Shown here: positions 24,729-33,775 of the stretch, piece by piece
Numbering within the stretch: the stretch's first letter is position 1
How the letters are laid out: each line of letters opens with the position of its first letter
NCBI GenBank assembly: GCA_033856025.1
Contig: JAWVFQ010000001.1
Location: 75,433 to 139,432, forward strand
DNA length: 64,000 nt
Direction: 5' to 3'
From: AC-38 sp033856025
GTDB taxonomy: Bacteria > Actinomycetota > Thermoleophilia > Solirubrobacterales > Solirubrobacteraceae
Notes under the pieces: generated by a model
What the model was told of the DNA's origin: nothing
Database searches by the model: none
Seen by the model: the letters and a program-made list of their open reading frames with translations, nothing else
Position numbers and translations under genes: made by a program

Positions 24729-25599
24729 GCTTGGAGAAGCGCGGGTCCCGCGGGCGCAGCGCCGCGGCGGCCGCGGCGACGGGGAGCGAGACCCGCGCCC
24801 CCGCGCGCATGACGCGCCGGGCCGCGCCGGGCGAGCGGTAGTAGCGCTCGGCGCTGCGGAAATAGTGGGGCGAGAACACCTGCGAGTCGGGGTCGCTGCC
24901 CTTGTCGGCGTGGACGACGACCGCGGCCGGCTCGAGGTGGACCTCCCAGCCCGCCGCCGTGATTCGGCTGAGCCACTCGGTCTCCTCGAGGTAGAGGAAG
25001 TAGCCCTCGTCCAGCGGGCCGGCCGCGTGCGCCGCCTCGCGGCGCACGAGCAGCGCCGCGCCCGTGGCGTGCGCCACACGGCCCGCCGGGCCCTCGAACC
25101 GCGCCCGCGGCAGCGTGTGCGGGTGCAGCCGGGTGCCGGCCAGTGGGTGCAGGAGCAGGCAGAAGTCGAAGAACAGCGTCACCAGGTTGGGGAAGCGCCG
25201 GTAGGCGTTGAACTGGAGCTCGCCGTCCGGTCCCTCCACGCGCGGGGCGACGACGCCGGCCCCGGGATGGGCATCCAGGTGGTCCACCAGCCGCGTTACG
25301 GCGTTGTCGCGGGGGAAGGCGTCGGAGTTCAGGAGCAGCAGGGTCCGGCCGGATGCGACGGCGAGGCCCGCGTTGACCCCGGCGGCGAACCCGCGGTTCT
25401 CGGTGCGCGCGACGACCGTCGCGTCGGGCAGCGCCGCCTCCAGACGCGCCGCGCTCTGCGGCGTGGAGCCGTTGTCGACCACCACGACCTCCAGGCTCAG
25501 CCCGGGCGCGGCCGCGCGCGCCGCCCGCACCGCTCCGGCCGTCATGTCCTCGGTCCGGTAGTTGACGACTACGAGCGAGACGTCGGGGCCGGCCGTCAC
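24637..25599 (-). CDS. GT2 glycosyltransferase, rhamnosyltransferase-like
   Basis: 320 aa. DVSLVVVNYRTEDMTAGAVR, VVVVDNGSTPQSAARLE, RTENRGFAAGVNAGLAVA, LLLLNSDAFPRD (DxD-like NSD) and GYFLYLEETEWLSRI are the standard motifs of WbbL/RfbF-like rhamnosyltransferases. It would act on lipid-linked glycan in the cytoplasm. GTG at 25599 overlaps the TGA of the methyltransferase gene, so both are cotranslated. The last residues (Ala, Ser, Pro, Arg) are encoded antisense to the GT4 gene at 23547 and appear unstructured; this is the longest 3' overlap in the window. Confidence 0.86.
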   Translation of the reverse strand: MTAGPDVSLVVVNYRTEDMTAGAVRAARAAAPGLSLEVVVVDNGSTPQSAARLEAALPDATVVARTENRGFAAGVNAGLAVASGRTLLLLNSDAFPRDNAVTRLVDHLDAHPGAGVVAPRVEGPDGELQFNAYRRFPNLVTLFFDFCLLLHPLAGTRLHPHTLPRARFEGPAGRVAHATGAALLVRREAAHAAGPLDEGYFLYLEETEWLSRITAAGWEVHLEPAAVVVHADKGSDPDSQVFSPHYFRSAERYYRSPGAARRVMRAGARVSLPVAAAAAALRPRDPRFSKLKREFARVLREVPPARAGSSAASRAPSPPR

Positions 25600-26477
25600 G
25601 CCGGCTTCTCGAGCGCGAGGAAGGCCGACGTCCAGGGCGCCCCCTGCGCGCGCAGGACGAGGTGGGGCCACATGCGCCCCGTGGCCGGCTCCAGCCCGCC
25701 GGCCCCGTCGATGCGCGTCACGTTGTCCAGGGTGCGCGGGGAGACGTCAGCGTCCAGAGGCTGGACCAGGCGCAGGCCGGAGGGGTCGACGATCCGGACC
25801 CGGAGCTCGCGGGGAGTGAAGACGTCCTGCGCGCGGCGGCGCAGCGTCGCCTGCGGCGCGCGCCGGCCGCGGCTGGCCACGCGCAGGGCGGCGTGGAGCG
25901 GCGCCCAGTCTCCGAGGTGGCGCCCCAGGAAGCACTCGGTGGCGATCAGCACACAGCCGCCGGGCCGCACCGCGCGGGCCATCTCCGCCGCCGCGCGCGC
26001 CACGTCGCCGGGGCCGCCGAAGTGCTCGATCGAGGACAGCGAGAACACGACGTCGAAGCTCTCGTCGGGGAAGTCGAGCCGGCGGGCGTCCATGTGGCGC
26101 ACCTCGAGGCGGTCCCGGCGATAGGGGAACGGCGCGAAGGCGGCGGGGTCGTCGAGCATCGAGCCGACGGCCTCCCCGGACGCGAAGTCGCCCTCCCCGT
26201 AGATGTCGGTGGCCACGATCCGTCCCAGCCGGTTGGCCAGCCAGAACAGGATCGCCTCGTGCCCCGCGCCGACCCCGAGTGCGCTCGTCTCCTCGCCCAG
26301 GCGCCCGGTCTCCCGCAGGTAGAGCGCGAGCATCGTGAACTCCCACAGCTTGCGCTGGACCTCCTCCTCGGGCGGAAGGCCGGGCGCGACGTCGCGCAGC
26401 ATGGCGATGAAGGCCGGGTCGTCGAAGTCGGCTCGGTCGCAGAGCTTCACGTAGCGCCGGGAGAGCTCGGGGGCCAT
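25596..26477 (-). CDS. Class I SAM-dependent methyltransferase
   Basis: 293 aa. The SAM domain is in the middle: SALGVGAGHEAILFWLANR (glycine loop), ATDIYGEGDF (acidic residue after strand 2), RHMDARRLDFPDESFDVVFS and SLSSIEHFGG, then RAVRPGGCVLIATE. This is the Methyltransf_11/25 pattern. An N-terminal region of about 60 residues (PELSRRYVKLCDRADFDDP) has no known role. It is cotranslated with the rhamnosyltransferase-like gene (GTGA overlap), which suggests methylation of a sugar hydroxyl or of the growing chain end. Divergent from the GT4 gene at 26535 over 57 bases. Confidence 0.83.
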   Translation of the reverse strand: MAPELSRRYVKLCDRADFDDPAFIAMLRDVAPGLPPEEEVQRKLWEFTMLALYLRETGRLGEETSALGVGAGHEAILFWLANRLGRIVATDIYGEGDFASGEAVGSMLDDPAAFAPFPYRRDRLEVRHMDARRLDFPDESFDVVFSLSSIEHFGGPGDVARAAAEMARAVRPGGCVLIATECFLGRHLGDWAPLHAALRVASRGRRAPQATLRRRAQDVFTPRELRVRIVDPSGLRLVQPLDADVSPRTLDNVTRIDGAGGLEPATGRMWPHLVLRAQGAPWTSAFLALEKPA

Positions 26478-26534
26478 GGCGGCGTGATGCTGGCACACGC
26501 CGGGTCCGCTAACGTCGCCGCCCGCCGAGGCCCC

Positions 26535-27665
26535 ATGCACGTCGGACTCAATCTCATCTTCCTCGTCCCCGGCGAGACCGGCGGAATGGAGGTCGCGGCC
26601 CGCGAGCTCACTGACGCGCTGGTCTCGGCGGCGCCGGAAGTGCGCTTCACGGCGTTCGTCAATCGCGAGACCGCCGGGACGCCGGGACCGTGGGACGGCG
26701 CCGTGGAAACCGTGACGGTCCCGGTCCGCGCGACCAACCGAGTCGAATGGGTCCGCGGCGAGCAGCTGCTGCTGCCGCGCCTGGCCGCCCGCGCCGGGGT
26801 CGACCTCGTGCACAGCCTGGCCAGCACGGCGCCGGGGTGGGGCCCGTTCCGCCGGGTCGTGACGATCCACGATCTGATCTACCGGGTCCACCCCGAGGCG
26901 CACGCCGGGATGCGGACGCTGGGGATGCGCGTCCTCGTCCCCCTCGCCGCCCGGCGCTCGCACCGGGTGATCGTCGACTCGCGCAGCACCCGCGACGACG
27001 TGGTCCGCCACCTGCGCGTCCCCGAGGGCAAGGTGGACGTCGTGCCGCTGGGGCTGGGTCGCAGCGCCCGTCCCGCGCCGCTGCCGGCGGCCGAGGTGCG
27101 CGAGCGCATCGGCGCGGGCGAGCGCTCCCTCGTGCTCAGCCTGTCCGCCAAGCGCCCACACAAGAACCTGCGCGGGCTGCTCGACGCGCTGGCGCTCATC
27201 CCGCCGGAGCGCCGCCCGGTCCTCGTGATGCCCGGCTATCCGACGTGGCACGAGGACGAGCTGCGCGAGCATGCCCGCGCGCTGGGCCTTCGGGACGACG
27301 TGCGCTTCCTGGGGTGGCTGGACGCCCGCGAGCTCGAGGGCCTGTACGCCGCGGCCGGCTGCTTCGTCTTCCCCTCCCTCTACGAGGGCTTCGGCCTGCC
27401 CGTCCTGGAGGCGATGGCGCGCGGGCTGGTCGTGATCTCCTCGGACCGAGCCTCGCTGCCCGAGGTGGCCGGCGACGCCGCGCTGCTCGTGGACCCGGAG
27501 TCGCCGGCCCAGATCGCCGAGGCGATCCAGCGCGTCCTCTCCGACGGCGGACTGGCCGAGCGGCTGCGCGAGGCTGGCCGCGCGCAGGCCGCGCGGTTCA
27601 CGTGGGACGCCGCGGCGCGCGGCGTGCTGGCCAGCTACGAGCGCGCGCTGGGCTCGCGCGCGTAG
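26535..27665 (+). CDS. GT4 glycosyltransferase
   Basis: 376 aa, GT-B fold, similar in layout to the gene at 23547: MHVGLNLIFLVPGETGGMEV, DLVHSLASTAPGWGP, TIHDLIYRVHPEAH, SLSAKRPHKNLRGLLDALAL, FLGWLDARELEGLYAAAG and the donor-site motif PSLYEGFGLPVLEAMARG with the E-x7-E pair. Likely transfers mannose, rhamnose or a related sugar. TAACGT (26510-26515) about 19 bases before the ATG may be the -10. Its 3' end overlaps the convergent GT4 gene by 31 bases. Confidence 0.88.
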   Translation: MHVGLNLIFLVPGETGGMEVAARELTDALVSAAPEVRFTAFVNRETAGTPGPWDGAVETVTVPVRATNRVEWVRGEQLLLPRLAARAGVDLVHSLASTAPGWGPFRRVVTIHDLIYRVHPEAHAGMRTLGMRVLVPLAARRSHRVIVDSRSTRDDVVRHLRVPEGKVDVVPLGLGRSARPAPLPAAEVRERIGAGERSLVLSLSAKRPHKNLRGLLDALALIPPERRPVLVMPGYPTWHEDELREHARALGLRDDVRFLGWLDARELEGLYAAAGCFVFPSLYEGFGLPVLEAMARGLVVISSDRASLPEVAGDAALLVDPESPAQIAEAIQRVLSDGGLAERLREAGRAQAARFTWDAAARGVLASYERALGSRA

Positions 27666-28792
27666 TCCGCGGCGACCGCGTCGAGCGAGGACTCGATCGA
27701 CAGCCGCGCGGCGTTGCGGGCGAACCACTCGGCCGTGCGGTCCCGCAGGGCCGGGCCGGCCTCGTGGATGCGGACGATCGCCGCGGCGAGGTCCTCGGGC
27801 GACGCGGAGGCGGCGATCGTCCCGTTCTCGCCCTCCTCGACGAGCTCGGTGGCGGCGTTGTCGGGGTCCGCCACCACGACGCTCGGCGTGCCGCGCGACG
27901 CCGCCTCCACCACGACCAGCCCGTAGCCCTCGCGGCGCGAGGGCAGCGCCATGCACAGCGCGCGCCCCAGCGCCCGGTCCACCGTGTCGGCGTCGACGAA
28001 CCCGTGGACGTGCACGACGCCCTCCAGCCCCAGTTCGTGGACGGCGCGCTCCACCTCGGGGCGGTCCGGCCCGTCGCCGAACACGTCGGCGCGCAGCGAC
28101 GGGATGGTCTCGCGGGCGAGTGCGATCCCCGGCACCAGCGCCGGCGCGCGCTTCTCGGGGATATGGCGTCCGGCGAACACGACCACGGGCTCAGGGGGCT
28201 CCGGGCCCCGAGGCTCCAGCGCGCCGCGGTACTCGCCCTCCAGCACGCGGACGTCACCGCGCAGCCCCTCGTCGCGCAGCCGGCGCGCGTGCAGTCGCGA
28301 GAACGCGTACGCGCGCTGGCGCAGGCGCACGCAGCGGCGCTGCACCCACCAGCCGGCGGCGCCGCCGGCCCGGCCGAGGTACTCGCGCCAGTAGTCGCGC
28401 GTCCACAGCTCGTGCCAGTCCACGACGAGCCGGTAGCCGCGCAGCCGGCGCAGCGCGCCCGCGGCCAGGAGGGAGAAGTAGGGGAATGACGCCGTGTGCA
28501 CGACGTCGTAGCGCCGGCCGTGGCGCAGCAGGTGCCACAGCACCCCGGCGCCGAAGACCAGCGGCGGGGCGATCCGCCGCCGCCCGCTGGTGTAGAACTC
28601 CATGCGCGGTCCCGCCGCGACCACCCGCACGCCAGGCAGGTCGGGCCGCTCGCCGCGCGGCCACTGGCGAAGGGTGAGGAGGGTCACCTCGTGGCCGGAC
28701 TCCGCGAGGCGCTCGGCCAGGTTGCGGTACCAGCGCTCGGCGCCGCCGATCGTGTACGGGTACAGGCAGTCGTAGACCAGGCAGACGCGCAT
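27635..28792 (-). CDS. GT4 glycosyltransferase
   Basis: 385 aa. MRVCLVYDCLYPYTIGGAER is a textbook GT4 N-terminus with the GGAE nucleotide-contact loop; later come DVVHTASFPYFSLLAAG, VVVFAGRHIPEKRAPALV, HVHGFVDADTVDRALGRA and SRREGYGLVVVEAASRG, where the catalytic acidic pair is E-x7-E. Arg-rich amphipathic segments at about 160-190 may anchor it to the membrane. It lies 5 bases downstream of the membrane transferase gene on the same strand and is probably cotranscribed with it. Donor and acceptor are unknown. Confidence 0.87.
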   Translation of the reverse strand: MRVCLVYDCLYPYTIGGAERWYRNLAERLAESGHEVTLLTLRQWPRGERPDLPGVRVVAAGPRMEFYTSGRRRIAPPLVFGAGVLWHLLRHGRRYDVVHTASFPYFSLLAAGALRRLRGYRLVVDWHELWTRDYWREYLGRAGGAAGWWVQRRCVRLRQRAYAFSRLHARRLRDEGLRGDVRVLEGEYRGALEPRGPEPPEPVVVFAGRHIPEKRAPALVPGIALARETIPSLRADVFGDGPDRPEVERAVHELGLEGVVHVHGFVDADTVDRALGRALCMALPSRREGYGLVVVEAASRGTPSVVVADPDNAATELVEEGENGTIAASASPEDLAAAIVRIHEAGPALRDRTAEWFARNAARLSIESSLDAVAADYAREPSARS

Positions 28793-28797
28793 CGCGG

Positions 28798-30393
28798 CTA
28801 GGCGCCGCCGCGGATGGGACACGACAGGCGCCACCGCTTGAAGTCCTTCTGTCCCTGGGCGCGGGCGAAGAAGATCCCCTCCTGGGCCGAGAGCCGGCGG
28901 CACGGCCGCGAGTAGATACCGCCGATCGGGCGCAGGAAGACGAAGCCGCCGGAGGGGTTCAGCCGTGCCGGATCCATCTGGATGCCCAGCGGGAAGTCGA
29001 CCGTGCGCGCGATGGCGGTCAGCCCCGAGGCATTGAAGAACGGCAGCGCGATCGGCTCGAAGCCGATCTGACGGACGCCCTGCGCCTTCGCGGCGCGCAT
29101 GATCGCCGGTACGTCGCCGCCCTTCTCGGGACCGCCGACGATGTAGCCCTCCGGCGACCAGAGCGTGAGCTGGCGCACGTGGAGGCCGGATTGCGGCGCG
29201 TTGGGCAGGTCGATGCGCCGCGGCCGGTCGATCCCGAAACTCACGATCGCCAGGTTCGCCGCCGCCACCAGCCCGAGGGCCGCGGCCGCCGGGACGCGCA
29301 CGCGCCGCGGTGACCGCGCGATCCACGCCGTCCCCAGGACGGCCACGTACACCAGCATCGACAGCGTGTAGCGGACGTCGTGGAACGTCACGAGAAACGT
29401 CATCGCGAGGTAGGCGGACAGCCCGCCGACGACAAGCTCAGGTGTCGGGTCGTCGTCCGGGCGCCCTCGTCGCACGAACCCGACGACCGCCAGGACGGTC
29501 CCCGCCGCGACGAACAGCGCGAGTGGGAGCAGGTACTGGTGGTTGAGGAACGCCCACAGGTACCAGAACCCGTTCTGGGTGGACCAGCGCGGCGGGGTCG
29601 GCGAGTCGGGGTTTGCGGGCGCGGAGCCGCCGCCGGACGGGGCCAGGGTCGTCGCGCCCTGCGTCAGGCCGCGCAGGTCGTCCGCGTGGGCGATGTACCA
29701 CGGGGCGGCTATCACCGCCCCGACCACGAGGAAGGCGGCAAGACCCCGCCAGTGGCGCCACCCACCGCGCGCCAGGATGACGGCGACGAGGCCGGCGAGG
29801 AACAGCGGCGTCGTCTGTTTGGACAGCATCGCCAGGCCCGCCGTGAGGCCGGCCAGGCCCGACAGCGGCAGGCTCGCGAAGCGGCGCGACGCGAGCAGCA
29901 GTCCCACCGTCGCCGCGACGAGCGCCGCCTGGGGACCGTCGAGCATGAACACGTGGAACTGGCTGACCACGATGGGGGTGCCCAGCGCGAACGCGACGGC
30001 CAGCAGGCCACCGAGGTCGCGCCCCGACGCGATGCGCCCGGTCAGGTAGCAGCCGAGCGCCAGGAGCGGGAGGAAGACGACGTTCTGGGCGAGGACCGGC
30101 GCCGACAGGTTGACGCCGCCCACGAAGGCGCCGAGCGCGCCGACCAGGTGCACAAACGGGGGGTATGACGTGAACTCGTCGAACGGCGCCCGCAGGCGCC
30201 CCGCGTCCCACTGGTCGTGGAACAGGAACGCGATGTTCAGGTGCTTGCCGTTGTCGAAGTCGGGCACCCGCGTGTCCGCCCCCAGCCACCACGCGGTGAT
30301 CGCGACGAAGACGACGACGAGGCCCGCCGCGACGGCGGCCGGCGCGACCCGCGGTCGCGACGCGGTCGATTCGGCGGCGGTCACGCGGGGCAT
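28798..30393 (-). CDS. Polytopic membrane glycosyltransferase (GT-C, ArnT/PMT-like)
   Basis: 531 aa with about ten hydrophobic spans. After the first span, WLGADTRVPDFDNGKHLNIA provides the acidic loop typical of GT-C folds, though in the D-x-D form rather than DE. SYPPFVHLVGALGA is the conserved second-loop motif of the GT39/ArnT-like group. The C-terminal 110 residues are periplasmic or extracellular and hydrophilic. It would use a polyprenyl-phosphate sugar donor, such as one made by the GT2 enzymes at 8412 or 30485. The ATG at 30393 is directly preceded by TAGG, so the transcript may be leaderless. Divergent from the GT2 gene at 30485. Confidence 0.72.
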   Translation of the reverse strand: MPRVTAAESTASRPRVAPAAVAAGLVVVFVAITAWWLGADTRVPDFDNGKHLNIAFLFHDQWDAGRLRAPFDEFTSYPPFVHLVGALGAFVGGVNLSAPVLAQNVVFLPLLALGCYLTGRIASGRDLGGLLAVAFALGTPIVVSQFHVFMLDGPQAALVAATVGLLLASRRFASLPLSGLAGLTAGLAMLSKQTTPLFLAGLVAVILARGGWRHWRGLAAFLVVGAVIAAPWYIAHADDLRGLTQGATTLAPSGGGSAPANPDSPTPPRWSTQNGFWYLWAFLNHQYLLPLALFVAAGTVLAVVGFVRRGRPDDDPTPELVVGGLSAYLAMTFLVTFHDVRYTLSMLVYVAVLGTAWIARSPRRVRVPAAAALGLVAAANLAIVSFGIDRPRRIDLPNAPQSGLHVRQLTLWSPEGYIVGGPEKGGDVPAIMRAAKAQGVRQIGFEPIALPFFNASGLTAIARTVDFPLGIQMDPARLNPSGGFVFLRPIGGIYSRPCRRLSAQEGIFFARAQGQKDFKRWRLSCPIRGGA

Positions 30394-30484
30394 CCTAGAC
30401 CGGAAGGTCAGGGGCGCCTGCGCTAACCTGCGCGCGGGCGCCCGGCGCGACTTTACGTCACGCCGACCGTTGCAGCCCTCGCGT
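30394..30484. promoter_or_regulatory. Divergent intergenic region between membrane GT-C and GT2 genes
   Basis: The 91-base gap must hold promoters for both strands. TCTAGG abuts the minus-strand ATG. On the plus strand CTTTACGTCACGCCGACC (30451-30468) contains the 13-base motif also found upstream of the GT26 gene, ending 16 bases before the ATG at 30485. No certain -35 elements were found. Confidence 0.3.
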
Positions 30485-31666
30485 ATGAGCACTATCGAGC
30501 AGACAGCTCGCGCGCGTTCCGAGCCCTTCGGGCCAGGCCGCCGCGTCCGGGTCTCAGTCGTCATCCCGTGCCTCAACGAGGCCGGGACGATCGAGCGCTG
30601 CGTGGCCGCCGCGCGGGACGCGCTGGAGTCCAACGGGTTGGCCGGCGAGGTCGTCGTGGCCGACAACGGGTCCACCGACGGCAGCGCCGAGCGCGCCGAG
30701 GAGGCCGGCGCCCACGTCGTCCACGAGACGCGCCGCGGCTACGGCAGCGCGTACCTGGCCGGGTTCGCCGCCGCCCAGGGCGAGTACATCGTCATGGCCG
30801 ACGCGGACCTGACCTACGACTTCGAGGACATCCCGCGCTTCGTCGAGCAGCTCGACGACGGCGCCGAGCTGGTGATGGGCGACCGGATGGACAACATTCA
30901 TCCCGGCGCGATGCCCTGGCTGCACCGCTACGTGGGCAACCCGATCCTCACCGGCACGCTGAACCTGTTCTTCCGCACCGGCGTCAACGACGCCCACTGC
31001 GGAATGCGGGCGCTGCGCCGCGACGTGCTGGAGCGACTGGACCTGCGCGCCACCGGCATGGAGTTCGCCTCCGAGATGGTCATCCGGGCGGCCAAGGAGA
31101 AACTGGACATCCGCCAGTTCCCCATCGAGTACCACCCGCGCGAGGGCGACTCCAAGCTCGACAGCTTCCGCGACGGCTGGCGCCACCTGCGGTTCCTGCT
31201 CGTCCACGCGCCGACGTGGCTGTTCATCGTCCCCGGCGCGCTGTGCGCCGCACTGGGCGCGCTCATCGGCCTGACGGTGATCACGCAGATCAGCGTGTTC
31301 GGGCGCAACTGGGACCTGCACGCGATGGTCGGCGGCGCGCTGCTGATGATCGTGGGGACGCAGGTCCTCGCCCTGGGCCTGTGCGCGCACGCCTACGGGA
31401 CGTACTTCATGGGCGAGCGCGATCCCTGGTTCGACCGCATGCGCGCGCGCTTCCATCTCGAGCAGGGGCTCCTCCTCGGCGGCGCCTTCATCCTCGCGGG
31501 CCTGGTCATGGCCGCGGTCATCGCGATCACCTGGATCGACCGCGGCTTCGGCCGCCTGTCCGAGGAGCGCCTCGCGGTCCTCGGCGCCACGCTGATCATC
31601 GTGGGGATCCAGATCTTCTTCTCGTCGTTCCTCCTCTCGATTCTCGGGCTGCGGCGGCGCGGCTGA
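30485..31666 (+). CDS. GT2 polyprenyl-phosphate glycosyltransferase with C-terminal membrane domain
   Basis: 393 aa. N-terminal GT2 domain: VSVVIPCLNEAGTIERCVAA, VVVADNGSTDGSAERA, RRGYGSAYLAGFAAAQGEYI, MADADLTYDFEDIPRF. Residues about 240-393 carry four hydrophobic spans (WLFIVPGALCAALGALIGL onward), as in dolichol-phosphate-glucose/GtrB-like enzymes. It would load glucose or mannose onto undecaprenyl phosphate for use by GT-C transferases outside the cell. The next gene, a DUF2142 membrane protein, begins within 12 bases of its stop, so the two form an operon and may work as donor maker and transferase (inference). Confidence 0.85.
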   Translation: MSTIEQTARARSEPFGPGRRVRVSVVIPCLNEAGTIERCVAAARDALESNGLAGEVVVADNGSTDGSAERAEEAGAHVVHETRRGYGSAYLAGFAAAQGEYIVMADADLTYDFEDIPRFVEQLDDGAELVMGDRMDNIHPGAMPWLHRYVGNPILTGTLNLFFRTGVNDAHCGMRALRRDVLERLDLRATGMEFASEMVIRAAKEKLDIRQFPIEYHPREGDSKLDSFRDGWRHLRFLLVHAPTWLFIVPGALCAALGALIGLTVITQISVFGRNWDLHAMVGGALLMIVGTQVLALGLCAHAYGTYFMGERDPWFDRMRARFHLEQGLLLGGAFILAGLVMAAVIAITWIDRGFGRLSEERLAVLGATLIIVGIQIFFSSFLLSILGLRRRG

Positions 31667-31677
31667 CCGGCCAACCG

Positions 31678-33726
31678 GTGCGCGAGCGCATCGCGATCGG
31701 GATCGGCCTCGCGGCCGTGCTCGCGGCGCTGGCCGCCGTCGTGTCGGTCCCCCACGTGCGGGAGAACGGCACGAACTCCCGCGTCACCGTGAGCGGCGCG
31801 CAGCTCGAGGTCCCCGGCGGCGGGCGCCGCTGCCAGCGCGCCGAGTTCATCCCCGCCCAGTCGCGCGGCCTGCGGGTGTACATGAACGCGTTCGGCGGCA
31901 CGGGCGGCCCGGTCGAGGTGACGATCTCGGCCGGCGGGCGGGTCGAGGGCGCCACGCTGCCCCGGCCGCGCCGCGACGGGCCGGTCAGCGTGCGGATCCC
32001 CGAGGTGCCGCGCGACGCCGTGGGGACGGTCTGCTTCGCGAACCGCGGGACCCGGAGGGTGGCGCTGGCCGGCGACCTGACCGAGTACCACCCCGACCGG
32101 CCCCGCCGCTCCGACCCCCGCGAGGACGTGCGGCTGGACTGGCTGCGCGAGGAGCGCACGTCGCTGCTCTCGTTCGCCCCGGTGGCGGCGCGGCGCTTCG
32201 CTCTCTTCAAGGCGGGGTGGATCGGCCCCTGGACGTTCTACGCGCTGCTGGCGGCGACGCTGGGGCTCGGCGCGGCGGCGCTGGTCGCGGTGCGCCGGGC
32301 GCCGCGCACGCCCTGGGCGTGCGCCGGGATCGCCACGGGCGTCGCGCTGGTCTGGGCCGTCCTGGTGCCGGCGTTCTGGGTGGCCGACGAGCCCGTGCAC
32401 TTCGGCTACACGCAGTACCTGGCCGAGACGGGGCACGTGCCGCGCGAGATCGTCCCCGAGCCCGTCTTCTCCGACGAGGAGCGCGAGAGCTACCGCGCCA
32501 TCGGGTTCCGGGTCCTGGGCCGCCCGTCCTACCGCCCCGACCTGGACCGCCGCATGGACCGGCGACTGGACAGCGGTCGCCTGAACCGCGTCGAGCCCAA
32601 GTCCGCCGGCTACGCGGTGAACAACCCCCCGCTCTACTACGCGCTGGAGGCGGTGCCCTACCGCGCCCTGCACGGCGCGAGCCTGTGGGACCGGCTGTTC
32701 GCGATGCGCGTGCTCTCGGCGCTGCTCGGCGGCCTCGCCGTGGCCTTCGCCTTCCTGTTCCTGCGCGAGCTGATGCCGGAGAGGCGGTGGGCGTGGACGG
32801 TCGGGGCGCTCGCCGTGGCCTTCCAGCCGGTGTTCGGGTTCATGGCCGGCGGGGTGAACAACGACGTGCTCGTGTGGACGTGCGGCGCGGCCCTGCTGTG
32901 GGCCCTGGCCCGGGTGTTCCGCCGCGGGCTCACGCCGGCGCGCGGCGCGGCCGTGGCGGGCGCCCTGCTCGTGGGGATCCTGGCCAAGCCCTCCATCTAC
33001 GGCGTGATCCCCGGCGTCGCCCTGGCCCTTGGGCTCGCGGCGTGGCGCGCGGCACCGGAGGCCCGCCGGCGCGCCCGGGCGGGCGCCGGGGTGGCGGGAG
33101 CGATGCTCGCGCTGCCCGCGTTGGCCTACCTGGCGCTCAGCCGGCTCGTGCTCGACCGTCCGGGCGCCACGGCCGTCGCCGGCTTCGACGTCGCCCCGCC
33201 CGGAGGATCCGTGGGCGGGCAGCTGGCCTACCTGTGGCAGTCCTTTCTGCCGCGGCTGCCCTTCATGACCGACCAGTTCACGAACTACCCGCACTACCTG
33301 CTGTGGGACAGCTACCTGCAGGGGTTCATCGGGCGCTTCGGCTGGTTCGAGTACGGCTATCCGAAGTGGGCCTACTGGCTGGGACTGGCGGTGCTGGCGG
33401 GCATCGTGGCGCTGGCGGTCCGCGGGCTGACGCTCGCGCGAGCCTGGGGGCGCCGCGCCTTCGAGCTGATCGCCTACGCGGCCATGCCGGCCGGGATGCT
33501 CCTCACCGTGGGGCTCGCGGGCTACCGCTACCGGCTCGACGTCTTCCAGTCCTTCGAGCAGGCCCGCTACCTGTTCGTCGTCCTCCCCCTGTGGGGAGCC
33601 GTCGTCGCGGCGGCGGCCTGCGGCGCCGGGCGGTGGGCGCGGACGGCCGGGACGCTGCTCGTGATCGCCGCCTTCGGCCACACCGCCCTGTCGCTCCTGG
33701 TCACCGTGGAGCGGTTCTACGGGTGA
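31678..33726 (+). CDS. DUF2142-family polytopic membrane protein, probable glycosyltransferase
   Basis: 682 aa. A first membrane span is followed by an extracytoplasmic beta-rich region (about 30-170), a second span near 185-205, then PAFWVADEPVHFGYTQYLAE, the DEPxHF motif that defines DUF2142 proteins and resembles the acidic loop of GT-C transferases. About ten more spans follow. NNPPLYYALEAVPYRALHG is also typical. The family is found in surface-glycan loci but its reaction is unproven. I start at GTG 31678; an in-frame CTG at 31663 overlaps the upstream stop as CTGA and is possible. The upstream GT2 gene is its likely partner. Confidence 0.78.
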   Translation: MRERIAIGIGLAAVLAALAAVVSVPHVRENGTNSRVTVSGAQLEVPGGGRRCQRAEFIPAQSRGLRVYMNAFGGTGGPVEVTISAGGRVEGATLPRPRRDGPVSVRIPEVPRDAVGTVCFANRGTRRVALAGDLTEYHPDRPRRSDPREDVRLDWLREERTSLLSFAPVAARRFALFKAGWIGPWTFYALLAATLGLGAAALVAVRRAPRTPWACAGIATGVALVWAVLVPAFWVADEPVHFGYTQYLAETGHVPREIVPEPVFSDEERESYRAIGFRVLGRPSYRPDLDRRMDRRLDSGRLNRVEPKSAGYAVNNPPLYYALEAVPYRALHGASLWDRLFAMRVLSALLGGLAVAFAFLFLRELMPERRWAWTVGALAVAFQPVFGFMAGGVNNDVLVWTCGAALLWALARVFRRGLTPARGAAVAGALLVGILAKPSIYGVIPGVALALGLAAWRAAPEARRRARAGAGVAGAMLALPALAYLALSRLVLDRPGATAVAGFDVAPPGGSVGGQLAYLWQSFLPRLPFMTDQFTNYPHYLLWDSYLQGFIGRFGWFEYGYPKWAYWLGLAVLAGIVALAVRGLTLARAWGRRAFELIAYAAMPAGMLLTVGLAGYRYRLDVFQSFEQARYLFVVLPLWGAVVAAAACGAGRWARTAGTLLVIAAFGHTALSLLVTVERFYG

Positions 33727-33775
33727 GCCCCGTGCCGCCCCGCCCCGCGGCCGTCGGCGGTGAGAGGCTTCGCGG

